A stretch of DNA of 64,000 nt from Candidatus Babela massiliensis (GTDB taxonomy: Bacteria > Babelota > Babeliae > Babelales > Babelaceae), in the NCBI RefSeq assembly GCF_000513475.1, contig NC_023003.1, positions 744,001-808,000 of the forward strand, in the 5' to 3' direction. The stretch's first letter is position 1. Each line of letters starts with the position of its first letter. Position numbers and translations under genes: made by a program. Positions 37,016-46,658 of the stretch are shown piece by piece. Below the pieces are notes generated by a model that searched no databases, was not told the origin of the DNA, and saw only the letters and a program-made list of their open reading frames with translations.

Positions 37016-39589
37016 TTATTGAACTTCTATTGCATCATTTTTGACTGTTAATTTTAGCTCTTTAGTATTTGGATGAGTTAATAAAAATCTGCTTATAGGT
37101 ATGCTAATATAGCTTTGAATAGCCCTTTTTAGCGGACGAGCGCCTAATTCTTTTTCATAACCAAATTCTTTAATTTTGTTAATTACATCTTGATCTACAG
37201 TTAATTTAATATTTTGTTCTTGTAATCTTCTTTCAAGTTGTTTAATTTGAATTCGTGCTATATTTTCTACATCATTTTGTGATAACTGTCTAAAGAAAAT
37301 TATGGAGTCTATTCTGTTTAAAAATTCTGGTCTAAAGTGCTTAAATAAAAGTTTTTCTACTTCATTTTTAACTTTATCATTCAATTCGGGTGATTCAAGT
37401 ATTATATGAGATCCTAAATTTGAGGTCATAATAATTATAGTATTTTTAAATGATACAGTGCGTCCATGACTGTCGGTCAAGTGTCCTTCATCAAGTATTT
37501 GTAAAAATATATTAAAAACATCTGGATGTGCTTTTTCTATTTCATCAAATAGTATAACACTATAGGGACTTCTTCGAACTACTTCTGTTAATTGCCCACC
37601 TTCTTCATATCCAACATAACCTGGAGGAGCTCCTATCAATCTTGCAACTGCATGTTTTTCCATATATTCTGACATATCTATTCTTACAAGCTTTTTGGGA
37701 TCATCAAATAAAAATGCTGCAAGAGTTTTGGCAACTTCGGTTTTTCCAACACCTGTAGGACCAAGAAATAAAAAAGAACCAATCGGTCTATTAGGATCTA
37801 CAAGCCCAGTTCTGTGAAGCATTATTGCATTACTTATTGCTTCTATAGCTTCATCTTGACCAACCACTCGTTCTTTAAGTATTTCGGGCATATTAATTAG
37901 TTTTTCAGTATCAGAAGTTTGTAGTTTTTCAGCAGGTATTCCGGTCCATCTTGAAAGTACTTTTGCAATATCTCGTTCGTCAACTTCTTCTTTTATCATA
38001 TGAGTTTTTAGATTTTTGAACTTTTCTTGTTCTCTTTCTAGATCTTTATTAAGTTGTACTAGAAGACCATATTTAATTTCAGAAGCTTTGGCATAATTGC
38101 CTTCACGCTCTGCTTGAGCAAATCTCTGTTGAGCTTGTTCTATTTTTTCTTTTATTTTATTTATATTTTCAATAGGAGCCTTTTCGGTTTTCCATTGATT
38201 AATTAAAGTTTGATATTTTTCTTTAAGTTCTGATAGTTCTGTTTCTAGATCTTCTAATCTTTTTTTTGAATAATTATTCTGTTCTAGATTTTGCTCTTTT
38301 AAAAGAGCAACTTTTTCAATCTCTAGTTGTCTAATTTTGCGTTCTAATTTATCGATTTCTTCAGGCTGGGAATCAATAGACATTCTAACACGTGCAGCTG
38401 CTTCATCGATTAAGTCTATTGCTTTATCTGGTAAAAATCTATCAGATATATGCTTTGCTGCTAATAAAACTGAATCAACAAGAGCTTGATCTTTAATTCT
38501 TATTCCATGATGAAGTTCATATTTTTCTTTTAACCCTCTGAGTATAGATATAGCATCTTCAATAGTTGGCTCTTTTACTATAACCGGTTGAAACCTACGT
38601 TCAAGTGCGGCATCTTTTTCAATATACTTTTTATATTCTTTTATAGTAGTTGCTCCAATACAATGTAGTTCTCCTCGTGCTAAAGCTGGCTTTAATAAAT
38701 TAGATGCATCCATGGCACTACCTCCTGCAGAGCCTGCTCCTACTAAAGTATGTAATTCATCTATAAATAAGATTATTGGAGTTTCACTTTCTTCTATTGC
38801 TTTTAAAACTCCTTTTAACCTTTCTTCAAATTCTCCTTGATATTTGGCTCCTGCAATTAAAAGACCCATATCTAGAGAGTATATAAGATTATTTCTTAAG
38901 CTTTCAGGAACATCATTATTAATTATCCTTTGAGCAATTCCTTCAACTATTGCAGTTTTACCTACTCCAGGCTCTCCTATTAAAACTGGATTATTTTTAG
39001 TTCTTCTTGAAAGTATTTGTATAACTCGTCTTATTTCTTCATGTCGACCAATAACTGGATCTAAACGGCCCTGTTTGGCTGCATTAGTTAAATTTTGACA
39101 GTATCTATCTAAAATATCATATTGTCCTTCAGGATTTTTATCTGTCACCGTTTTGCCTTTGCGTTTAACTTTCATTTGTTCAAGTAATGCATTTTTTGAA
39201 AAACCGCTGGTTTTTAGAAATTTTTTTATATCTTCTGGTAAATTTTCAGTTTGAGAAAATCCTAGTAGAAAATGTTCTAGACTTACATATTTATCGCCTA
39301 ATTTTTGAGCCTCTTGTTGAACCTCATTTAAAAATTTTTCAAAGGTATAATCACTTGATAATTTTCCTCCTTGAACGACTGGTAGTTTATTTAATTCCCC
39401 TTCAATTAAATCTCTTAAATTATTTATATTAATATTAAGCAGATTAAAAAAAGATTTACAAAAATCGTTATCAATAGAAGCAGCAAGAGCATGCAATGGC
39501 ATTAGAGTTGGATTATGTCTTTCTTGTGCTATTTTTATACTATTATTAATCAGTTCCTGAGATGAAACGGTAAGATTTTCTAAATTCAT
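37016..39589 (-). CDS. clpB: ClpB disaggregase
   Basis: The 857-residue protein is a full-length AAA+ disaggregase that pulls apart protein aggregates with DnaK. It has an N-terminal Clp repeat domain (~1-145), NBD1 with Walker A GEPGVGKT (~205) and Walker [11 protein letters not shown], a long coiled-coil middle domain (~405-525), and NBD2 with GPTGVGKT (~605), [13 protein letters not shown] and GYVGYEEGG pore loop. The length matches E. coli ClpB (857). It is transcribed alone with a hairpin at 36978. Disaggregase plus the J-domain proteins suggest a strong chaperone theme. Confidence 0.97.
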   Translation of the reverse strand: MNLENLTVSSQELINNSIKIAQERHNPTLMPLHALAASIDNDFCKSFFNLLNININNLRDLIEGELNKLPVVQGGKLSSDYTFEKFLNEVQQEAQKLGDKYVSLEHFLLGFSQTENLPEDIKKFLKTSGFSKNALLEQMKVKRKGKTVTDKNPEGQYDILDRYCQNLTNAAKQGRLDPVIGRHEEIRRVIQILSRRTKNNPVLIGEPGVGKTAIVEGIAQRIINNDVPESLRNNLIYSLDMGLLIAGAKYQGEFEERLKGVLKAIEESETPIILFIDELHTLVGAGSAGGSAMDASNLLKPALARGELHCIGATTIKEYKKYIEKDAALERRFQPVIVKEPTIEDAISILRGLKEKYELHHGIRIKDQALVDSVLLAAKHISDRFLPDKAIDLIDEAAARVRMSIDSQPEEIDKLERKIRQLEIEKVALLKEQNLEQNNYSKKRLEDLETELSELKEKYQTLINQWKTEKAPIENINKIKEKIEQAQQRFAQAEREGNYAKASEIKYGLLVQLNKDLEREQEKFKNLKTHMIKEEVDERDIAKVLSRWTGIPAEKLQTSDTEKLINMPEILKERVVGQDEAIEAISNAIMLHRTGLVDPNRPIGSFLFLGPTGVGKTEVAKTLAAFLFDDPKKLVRIDMSEYMEKHAVARLIGAPPGYVGYEEGGQLTEVVRRSPYSVILFDEIEKAHPDVFNIFLQILDEGHLTDSHGRTVSFKNTIIIMTSNLGSHIILESPELNDKVKNEVEKLLFKHFRPEFLNRIDSIIFFRQLSQNDVENIARIQIKQLERRLQEQNIKLTVDQDVINKIKEFGYEKELGARPLKRAIQSYISIPISRFLLTHPNTKELKLTVKNDAIEVQ

Positions 39590-39780
39590 ACATTAGACTC
39601 CTTAGTAATAAAAAACTAATATAAATCTAAGTTTACAATATTATTATATTAATTTGTTTTTTATAAGTAAACTTTGGTTGATTATATCGAATAAGAATAA
39701 TAAAAATACAGAATTGATTAGCTTTAGCTATAATGTAAAAAATTTATGTTATTTATTTTATTAAGTAAATAGATATTTTT

Positions 39781-39829
39781 AAGTAAAAAGAATGAGATTG
39801 CAATTCTTGAAATCTCATTCTTTTTACTT
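39781..39829. terminator. Perfect 19-bp stem hairpin after ankyrin/F-box-like gene
   Basis: Arms 39781-39799 and 39811-39829 are exact reverse complements around an 11-base loop, with a built-in poly-A/poly-T tract (AAAAAG / CTTTTT). It lies 12 bp beyond the stop of the minus-strand ankyrin gene. The structure can terminate on either strand. Confidence 0.75.
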
Positions 39830-39841
39830 ATATTTTATGTT

Positions 39842-41746
39842 TTATGATTGATTTGCTGATTCTCTTATATTGATTAGTCTAACTATTTCTTGATAATCTT
39901 TTTCTTGTGCTATATCTTTAGCACTTTTATTTTCTTTGTTTTTGATATTAATATCAGCATTAGCCAAGAGTAATTTTTCTACAATTTTTGTATTTCCATT
40001 ATTGACTGCTATTATTAAAGCTGTATTGCCCTTATTGGTTTGAATATCTATATTAATATGCCTATTTTTAAGAATTTGATCTATTATGTTTTCATGATTT
40101 TTATCGATGGCATACATTAAAAGAGTAAAACCATTATGGTCTTGAATGTTGACATTAGCACCATTATTAATTAACATTTGAATTATTTCTTCATGAGGAT
40201 TTATAGCTGCGCTTATTAAAGCAGTTACTCCATAACTATTTATAACATTAACATTAACCTTTGCTTTCAATAATATTTGAACTATTTCTTTATGCCCATT
40301 TTTAGCCGCATACATTAAAGCAGTTGTTATATTATAGTTTGTAATATTGGGATTAGCGCCATTTCGTAAAAGAATTTTTACCATATCTATATTGCCTGCT
40401 TTAGCAGCATATATTAAAGCGGTAAATCCTAAATTATCTTGAAGATTAATATTAGCACCATTGTTGATAAGTGTTTCTAAAATATCTATATTATTAGATC
40501 GTACAGCAGCTATTAAAGCCGTCTGCTTTTCATTATTTTGTTGATTGATAATAGCACCATTATTAATAAGCATTTGTATAATATCTTTAAACCCTACCCT
40601 AGAGGCTAAAATTAGTGGACTATTGTTGTAATCATCTGATAGGGTATTAATATAATTTGCTCTTCTTTTATCTTTTATCAGTCTGGATGATATTGGTAAA
40701 TTTTTAGATAATATAGCAACTGCTAATGGAGTAAGGCCTTGCTTATCTTTGATAGAAAGATCAGCTCGCTCTACAAGTAATTCTAGTGTATTGTCTAAGG
40801 TTTCTTGAGATAAATTTTCTATTAATCTTTGTACAAAATTAATATTGATTTGCCCATCTGTGGCTCCTGAATTCTTAACCATATTTGTTATATTAATTTT
40901 AATAGAGTTCGCTATTGAATTATATTTTAGAATAAAATAATGTAAGGCATAACTAATAATTTGAGGATTAAACTCTGATATATTTGCAATTAGGAACTTA
41001 AATAAGTTTTCATTACCTGAGCTTAATGCAGCGAATAAGGTTGCTGCATCGATAATAGCACCATTTTTAACCAAACTTTTAGCTATATTTAGGTTATTCT
41101 TATAGCAAGCCCATAATAGCGGATTTTGAACTGTTTCTATATTTATATTTGATTGATATTTAACTAATAAATTAATTAAATTTGTAAATTTATTATTTAT
41201 TACTATCCATGTTAAAATTGGCGCCATTTGTTGTTTATTAGCGATAATAACATTAAGAAGTAAATTAGGATTAGCTCCACCTATTATAAGTTTAGCAGCT
41301 TCCTTTTCAGCTTCTTCGCTGTATGGACCTTCTAATATTGTCTGCAATTTATAGTTCAATAAAGCAGGGTCATTTATCTTTATTTCTGGAGCAAAAATTT
41401 CTTTTGCAATCTTTTTATCCAGTTTATTTTCTATTATGTTATTAATGATATTTCGAAAATTATGATTTATCAAAGATATTTCTCTGATAAATTTATAAAC
41501 TTGATCAACCCATTGCAATATGTTGCTGTTTTTAATGATATCTTCCATTCTGGAGATTAAAATATTTTCAATTAATTCAGCAGGTAGTTGTTCAAGAGTT
41601 GCTAGGTTTTCTTGATCACTTTGTTCTAACTTTATTTTCTTATTACTTTCTTCTTTGATTTCTTCTCTATCTCGTTTCATAGAGACTATTGGTGTAAACA
41701 TGTTTATTGATAATAACATGATTAGCAATTTAATTTTGTGTTTCAT
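39842..41746 (-). CDS. Exported F-box-like/ankyrin protein with NLS-like cluster
   Basis: The 634-residue protein has a signal-like N-terminus ending in Val-Ser-Met at ~23. A basic stretch follows, KRDREEIKEESNKKIKLE, that fits a bipartite nuclear localisation pattern. Residues ~51-95 are F-box-like, starting LEQLPAELIENIL. About ten or more ankyrin repeats follow between ~180 and 620; the best are 'GFTALIYAAKAGNIDMVKIL' and NITTALMYAAKNGHKEIVQ. F-box plus ankyrin suggests a ubiquitin-ligase adaptor acting in a eukaryotic host, possibly in the nucleus. Both localisation and role are inference. The hairpin at 39781 ends it. Confidence 0.8.
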   Translation of the reverse strand: MKHKIKLLIMLLSINMFTPIVSMKRDREEIKEESNKKIKLEQSDQENLATLEQLPAELIENILISRMEDIIKNSNILQWVDQVYKFIREISLINHNFRNIINNIIENKLDKKIAKEIFAPEIKINDPALLNYKLQTILEGPYSEEAEKEAAKLIIGGANPNLLLNVIIANKQQMAPILTWIVINNKFTNLINLLVKYQSNINIETVQNPLLWACYKNNLNIAKSLVKNGAIIDAATLFAALSSGNENLFKFLIANISEFNPQIISYALHYFILKYNSIANSIKINITNMVKNSGATDGQININFVQRLIENLSQETLDNTLELLVERADLSIKDKQGLTPLAVAILSKNLPISSRLIKDKRRANYINTLSDDYNNSPLILASRVGFKDIIQMLINNGAIINQQNNEKQTALIAAVRSNNIDILETLINNGANINLQDNLGFTALIYAAKAGNIDMVKILLRNGANPNITNYNITTALMYAAKNGHKEIVQILLKAKVNVNVINSYGVTALISAAINPHEEIIQMLINNGANVNIQDHNGFTLLMYAIDKNHENIIDQILKNRHINIDIQTNKGNTALIIAVNNGNTKIVEKLLLANADINIKNKENKSAKDIAQEKDYQEIVRLINIRESANQS

Positions 41747-41938
41747 TTTGTAACCTTTTTATTTTATACATAAAATACAATTAAGATATTATTATATTAA
41801 AATATATAATAAATGCTTATATTTGTCAAAGTCTAAAAATGTTAAATTGAAATAAAACGAATATTGTTGATTTTGAGTATGAAAATTTGTTATTCATCTT
41901 ATAGGAATTTATAATATTTTATATAGGGGAATATTATT

Positions 41939-42361
41939 ATGAAATTAAAGATTAGTGATCTTCAAGAGAAATTTATTACAGATAATCAAGGAGATAAAAA
42001 GTCTGTTGTTTTGGATATTGAAAAATATCAAGATCTAATGGAAATATTAAAAGATTTACAACACTTTGTAAAAGTTTCAATTTTAGAAAATAGACTACAA
42101 AGCGCTCATAATCTTCAGAGATTTATGGATCTTAATATAAAGTTCCAAATACCAGAATTTAAAGTAAATTTTCTTAATGATGATCAAGGTAATAAAAAAT
42201 CTGCAATTATTGATATAGAAGAATATCAAGATCTAATAGCCACAATAGAAGATTTATATAATATTATAAAAGCCTCTATATCAAAAGATCATACTAAAGA
42301 TACTTACACTCTTGAAGAGTTACAAAAGTTATTAAATAATAAGATTAACAACAAGAATTAA
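41939..42361 (+). CDS. Antitoxin-like protein with duplicated Phd/YefM-type segment
   Basis: The 140-residue protein contains the same segment twice: 'DNQGDKKSVVLDIEKYQDLM' at ~16 and 'DDQGNKKSAIIDIEEYQDLI' at ~80, each followed by a helical ExLxDLxxxxKxSI stretch. Such xKxxVVLxIExYxxLxExLEDL segments occur in small Phd/YefM/RelB-like antitoxins. No toxin gene is adjacent. The double copy could form a dimer-like fold in one chain. No signal peptide is present. It converges on the pseudouridine synthase gene with a 17-bp overlap. The antitoxin role is tentative. Confidence 0.6.
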   Translation: MKLKISDLQEKFITDNQGDKKSVVLDIEKYQDLMEILKDLQHFVKVSILENRLQSAHNLQRFMDLNIKFQIPEFKVNFLNDDQGNKKSAIIDIEEYQDLIATIEDLYNIIKASISKDHTKDTYTLEELQKLLNNKINNKN

Positions 42362-43082
42362 TCTTTTTAAGTTGTTTTAGATTATTAACTTCTTGTTCAC
42401 TTAAGAGGCGCCATTGGCCTTGCGCAATATTTTTTTTAGTTAAAAAAGCATAACTAATACGATCAAGTTGCATAACTTTATAGAATAAAGCCTCAAACAT
42501 TCTTCTTATGATTCGATTTTTTCCACTGTGAATAATAACTTTTATTATACTCTTTTGTCCAATATAATTAACATAATCTGGTTTAACAAAACCGTCAAAT
42601 AAGTGTATACCCACAAGCAATCTATTTAAATCTTTTTGATCTAAAGGCCTGTCAAGAGTAACAATATATGTTTTTTGTATATTATATGAGGGATGAGCGA
42701 GCATTTGAGATAAATGTCCATCATTAGTTAGTAATAGAAGGCCAGTGCTTGCTCTATCAAGACGCCCTACAGGAAAGACTCGTTCTTTTATATGGGGTTT
42801 GATTAAATCGAGTACTGTCTTACGATTTTTTTCATCAGAAAGAGTAGTAATATAATTTCTTGGCTTGTTTAATAAGATATATTTCTTATTTTCACATCCT
42901 ATTATATTATTCTTGTACTTTACAATATCAAAATCGGCTACTCTAAAGTAACATTCTTTTACTATATTATCATTTACGATTATCTGGCCTGATTTGATTA
43001 ATTCCTCTGCTTTTCTTCGTGAACAGAGGCCAGCTTGAGCCAAATATTTATTAAGCTGTATTTTATTTTCAAAATTATTCAT
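42345..43082 (-). CDS. RsuA/RluB-family pseudouridine synthase
   Basis: The 245-residue enzyme has an N-terminal S4 RNA-binding domain ('NKYLAQAGLCSRRKAEELIK', ~8-50) and the catalytic domain with PVGRLDRASTGLLLLTNDG, where the Asp of GRLD is the nucleophile. The later 'VIIHSGKNRIIRRMFEAL' motif is typical for the RsuA/RluB/E/F group. It changes a uridine in rRNA to pseudouridine; whether 23S (RluB) or 16S (RsuA) cannot be settled by eye. Its 3' end overlaps the duplicated antitoxin-like gene on the other strand by 17 bp. Confidence 0.92.
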   Translation of the reverse strand: MNNFENKIQLNKYLAQAGLCSRRKAEELIKSGQIIVNDNIVKECYFRVADFDIVKYKNNIIGCENKKYILLNKPRNYITTLSDEKNRKTVLDLIKPHIKERVFPVGRLDRASTGLLLLTNDGHLSQMLAHPSYNIQKTYIVTLDRPLDQKDLNRLLVGIHLFDGFVKPDYVNYIGQKSIIKVIIHSGKNRIIRRMFEALFYKVMQLDRISYAFLTKKNIAQGQWRLLSEQEVNNLKQLKKINSCC

Positions 43083-43233
43083 AATTAATATTTTACTAAA
43101 AAATCAATAAAATTACAACAAATATTTTAAATTGGTTTATTTTTAGTTAAAAAGTAAAACTGTTGATTAATTATTTTTTGATGAATTAATATCTTTTTGA
43201 GAGTTTTTACATTGCATATAAAGGGATTTAAAT

Positions 43234-43782
43234 ATGGCAAATGAATTAAAAGGTCTAAAAGTTGCTATCTTAGTTGCAAATGGATTTGAGGAAAGTGAGC
43301 TTTTTGATCCTAAAAAGGCTTTAGAAGATGAAGGCGCTAAAACTACCATAATCTCGCCTGAGACAAGTAAAGTTAAAGGCTGGAAGATAGATAATTGGGG
43401 TAAAGAAATATCAAAAGATGTAGATTTAGATGATGCAAAGGTTGATGATTATGATGCACTTTTGCTTCCAGGTGGAGTTATGAATCCAGACAAGCTACGT
43501 TTATATGATAAGGCAATAAAATTTATTAAAGAGTTTGGTGATTCAGGAAAACCAATAGCAGCCATTTGTCATGGTCCTTGGACTTTAATTAATGCTCAAT
43601 TGGTTAAGGGTAAAACTATAACATCATGGCCATCTCTTTCTATTGATTTAAGAAATGCCGGTGCTAATTGGGTAGATAAAGAAGTTATAGTTGATGGTAA
43701 ACTGGTAACTAGCAGAAAACCTGATGATATACCTGCTTTTAACAAAGAAATGATAAAACTGTTTTCTGAAAAACTTAAATAA
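43234..43782 (+). CDS. DJ-1/PfpI family protein
   Basis: The 182-residue protein is of the PfpI/general-stress-protein-18 type. It has the conserved Glu in 'VANGFEESELFDPKKALEDE' and the nucleophile elbow AAICHGPWTLI with Cys followed by His-Gly. A LLPGGVMNPDKLR segment lines the active site. Members act as glyoxalase/deglycase, chaperone or weak peptidase; the exact role is open. No signal peptide, so cytosolic. An AAAGGGATTT site precedes the ATG. A strong terminator follows at 43789. Confidence 0.93.
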   Translation: MANELKGLKVAILVANGFEESELFDPKKALEDEGAKTTIISPETSKVKGWKIDNWGKEISKDVDLDDAKVDDYDALLLPGGVMNPDKLRLYDKAIKFIKEFGDSGKPIAAICHGPWTLINAQLVKGKTITSWPSLSIDLRNAGANWVDKEVIVDGKLVTSRKPDDIPAFNKEMIKLFSEKLK

Positions 43783-43788
43783 TTTTAC

Positions 43789-43826
43789 ATTAAAGCAAAT
43801 ACTTATATATTTGCTTTAATTTTTTA
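43789..43826 (+). terminator. Intrinsic terminator after PfpI gene
   Basis: A 13-bp stem (ATTAAAGCAAATA with TATTTGCTTTAAT) around a 6-base loop is followed by a T6 run at 43821-43826. It lies six bases after the stop codon. Confidence 0.85.
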
Positions 43827-43915
43827 CTTGATTTTTTCTAACTGCTATTAATATAATATTAATATGAATATTATTAAATATTTTTATAATTTTATATTAG
43901 TGTAGGAAATTAGAG

Positions 43916-44686
43916 TTGGAAAATCCTAAATATACTAAAAACATTAAACATATTATTGTTGGAATTGTTGGATTAACTTTTATAATCCTGGTGCATGAAT
44001 TTGGTCACTTTATATTTGCCAAACTGTTTAACGTAAGAACTCCAATATTTTCAGTAGGATTTGATCCTGCAATATTTTCGCGCCAAATAGGTAATACTAA
44101 ATTTCAAATAGGAGCTATTCCCTTGGGGGGATATGTATCAATTAATACTAAAGACCTTGAAAAATTACCATATTTAAAAGAAGTGTTAATAATGTTGGCT
44201 GGTATACTATTTAATATTTTGCTTTCATTAAGTATACTTTTTTATCTTTATACAAAATCTAAACATTATAAGAATAATGATAGCTTAGATTTAGATAATC
44301 AAGAACATAATCTATCAGGATTTAAATATTTTTTATATAAAGCGACTCCAAAAGAAGTGCGTAAGATATTAAAAGAGCAAAAAGACAAATCTTTTATTGG
44401 CCCTTTAGGTATAATGAATTTGATAGGATCTAGTTTTGATATAAGTTTTGATGCATTTTTATATTTTATTTCTTTGGTTAGCTTTAATATAGCTTTTTTT
44501 AATTTATTACCAGTGCCGTTTTTTGATGGTGGGCAAATATTTACTTTAACTTTGCAAAAGCTTTTTGGCCTTTCTATATCTGAAAATATATCTAATTTAA
44601 TATATTATGTTTTTCTGGTTATTCTTATTATTTTTACGGTATTACTCTTTAGAAAAGATTTTCAAAGAATACGTAAAAAATTCTAA
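43916..44686 (+). CDS. Site-2 protease-like M50 metalloprotease, short
   Basis: This protein of about 256 residues starts at a TTG behind a GGAAATTAGAG site; no nearby ATG fits. The first membrane helix holds the zinc motif HEFGH, with the following IFAKLFNVRTPIFSVGF typical of RseP. A 'GAIPLGGYV' loop and the third metal ligand region 'NLLPVPFFDGGQIF' are present. The PDZ domain that RseP-type enzymes carry between these parts is missing; a short charged linker takes its place. It probably cuts membrane-bound regulators or signal remnants in the inner membrane. Confidence 0.88.
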   Translation: MENPKYTKNIKHIIVGIVGLTFIILVHEFGHFIFAKLFNVRTPIFSVGFDPAIFSRQIGNTKFQIGAIPLGGYVSINTKDLEKLPYLKEVLIMLAGILFNILLSLSILFYLYTKSKHYKNNDSLDLDNQEHNLSGFKYFLYKATPKEVRKILKEQKDKSFIGPLGIMNLIGSSFDISFDAFLYFISLVSFNIAFFNLLPVPFFDGGQIFTLTLQKLFGLSISENISNLIYYVFLVILIIFTVLLFRKDFQRIRKKF

Positions 44687-44885
44687 CCATATATTATAAA
44701 TCTTTAAGTATGTGATTTTCATTAAGATTTATTAAAATTATAAAAATTTATTTAAATGATTTTATAGAAATAACATAGCTTAAACTTATCTTAATTAAAA
44801 ATTTATAGATTTTTTCCGTAAGTATATACTAGTATCATCATCGTTATAGTTGTTTAAAATTCTAGTTTAACTATAGGATGATCAA

Positions 44886-45709
44886 ATGAAAAAAAAAATT
44901 AGCATTATTCTAATGTGTAATATTTTTATGATGTTTAATATTTATTCTTCTAATTATACATTGCCAATTATTAATTTAGGTTTTATTCCCGATTTCGATC
45001 AAATTTTTGTATTGTTAGCTCCTTATAATATTAATAATTATGATAAGATAAGAATAGGTAAAAAAAATGACGGAGGTTATATTGTACCTCACGAGATTTC
45101 TTATATGATACAAAGATGTTATACATATGGAGCAGGTGCAGATATTTCTTTTGAATTAGATTTAAATAAACTTAATGATAATATTATTACTTATATTTAT
45201 GATCATACAACTGATTATCCTGAAATGATTAAAGCAAATATTTTTTTAAAAAAGAAGGATTAGCTTCAGAAAAAATGGATCCTCTAAATACCTTTTATAA
45301 TCATTTGAATGAAAATAAAGATAATGATAAACAACTATTGCTAAAGATAGATATAGAAGGAGCGGAATGGGACATATTAGACAATTTAAATGAAATATTA
45401 CTAACGAATGTAGCTGTTTTAATTGTTGAATTTCATGGCTTTGAAAAAATAAACGATATTTTGATCTTTAAGAGAGTCTTAAAAAAAATAAATAATATAT
45501 TTTCAGTATTTCATGTCCATGGTAATAATTGCAGTAATCTTTTATCAGTAAATAGTAAACTGTTTCCTAATGTTATCGAAGTTACTTATATAAATAACAA
45601 TTATATTAATTCAAAACAACAGTTAAATGTGCCTTTGAATGATACTGATAATATGATAAATTGTTTTCCATGGCAAGGATATAATTTAAACTACTGGTTA
45701 TCTGAATAG
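44886..45709 (+). pseudogene. Exported FkbM-type methyltransferase, frameshifted
   Basis: Frame 1 (44886-45263, 125 residues) has a signal-like N-terminus and an AdoMet-binding start, RIGKKNDGGYIVP and 'CYTYGAGADISFELDLNKL', then stops. In another frame 'FKKEGLASEKMDPLNTFYNH' continues into LLLKIDIEGAEWDILDNL and VLIVEFHGF (to 45709), the second half of FkbM-type methyltransferases. The switch lies in a T7/A6 homopolymer stretch near 45241-45252. One base change would give about 274 residues. It is broken, misread, or made by slippage. The substrate is unknown; such enzymes often methylate sugars. Confidence 0.78.
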
Positions 45710-45817
45710 TTTTTTTATTGTTAAAGTTCAAGCCCTATTAGAGATTTTTGCTTTAAATTATCAGAATATTGAATTTTTAATTTTAAAAATTATATAATAG
45801 TAAAAAAAGGGGTTGTA

Positions 45818-46015
45818 ATGATTAAGAAAACTGTAACTAAAAGGAAATATAGTAAAGGTGCTCAAGAAGAAGTACGTAAAGAAATGCATGAATTTGAACA
45901 GGGAACAGCGCATAGTGGTCCTAAATTAAAACCAGTCAAAAGTGAAAAACAAGCTATTGCAATAGGACTTTCAAAAGCTCGTGAAAAGGGTCTGAAAGTT
46001 CCAAAAAAAAGTTAA
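45818..46015 (+). CDS. Small basic protein, DUF6496-like
   Basis: The 65-residue protein is rich in Lys and resembles the DUF6496 family: 'KYSKGAQEEVRKEMHEFEQG' and 'KQAIAIGLSKAREKGLKVP'. The family is small, basic and of unknown function, perhaps nucleic-acid binding. No signal peptide. A GGGG-type ribosome site lies upstream of ATG 45818, and a strong hairpin follows at 46074. Confidence 0.8.
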   Translation: MIKKTVTKRKYSKGAQEEVRKEMHEFEQGTAHSGPKLKPVKSEKQAIAIGLSKAREKGLKVPKKS

Positions 46016-46654
46016 TATAACCAATTCGTGCTTTGAATAAGAGATACTTTTGCATTATACAATAAAAAACATATCAGATAAGTTAATTAATAAATAAAAA
46101 GTACTTATTAATTAACTTATCTGAGTATAAAAGATTTAGTAGAGTCCTCACTTTATCATAAAATTGCATAATCTTAAAATTAAGCAAAACTATCACTTAG
46201 TAAATATTGCTATAATAAAAACTATTATCTTAAAACTTATTAATTGAAAATAGAGTCTAGTTCTAATATTTAAGTGTGATGGAGAAATAATATATTAATC
46301 GATTTAGTAATGTTCTTGTAGCAAAGTATATTTAGTTGTTTCCAGATCATGTAGGCTTATAATATGCCTTTTAAATAACAAAATAAAAAACTGTTTTGCC
46401 ATTAGAATTTTAAGTTATTGAACTTTATACTTTATTTGTTTCTTATTTATTCGCATTGTTTGGATTAAATTCGTGTTCAATAATAGTATATGATGTATAA
46501 ACTTATAGCAATATAATATTCTTATTTTTCTAATCAAAAGTCATCATTTAAGCTAGTAACTAATAAGTAGAAAATTTAGCTGTTGAAAGTTAAACCATGA
46601 AACAATTTTTAAATTAAATAATACAGGGGATTTCCTTGAAAGATATCTTCTGTA
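46016..46654. other. Long intergenic region, 639 bp
   Basis: This lies between the DUF6496-like gene and the end of the minus-strand ankyrin gene. Apart from the hairpins at 46074 and 46618 I see no reading frame with family features, no RNA gene and no clear repeat. It may hold a lost gene too decayed to identify. Confidence 0.4.
46074..46124 (+). terminator. 20-bp stem hairpin after DUF6496-like gene
   Basis: Arms 46074-46093 and 46105-46124 are exact reverse complements with an 11-base loop. This is one of the longest perfect stems in the window. It lies 58 bp after the stop; the weak downstream T content leaves the exact role open. Confidence 0.65.
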
Positions 46655-46658
46655 TTAT
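46618..46658 (-). terminator. Hairpin overlapping the end of the ankyrin gene
   Basis: ATAATACAG pairs with CTGTATTAT around a loop that itself can partly fold (GGATTTCC / GATATC). It includes the last codons and stop of the minus-strand ankyrin gene, so termination would begin at the stop codon. Confidence 0.5.

Noticed and set aside
46016-46654. Hidden small gene or RNA in the long spacer
   Set aside because: No frame with a ribosome site and family likeness, and no structured RNA motif that I can name beyond the two hairpins.
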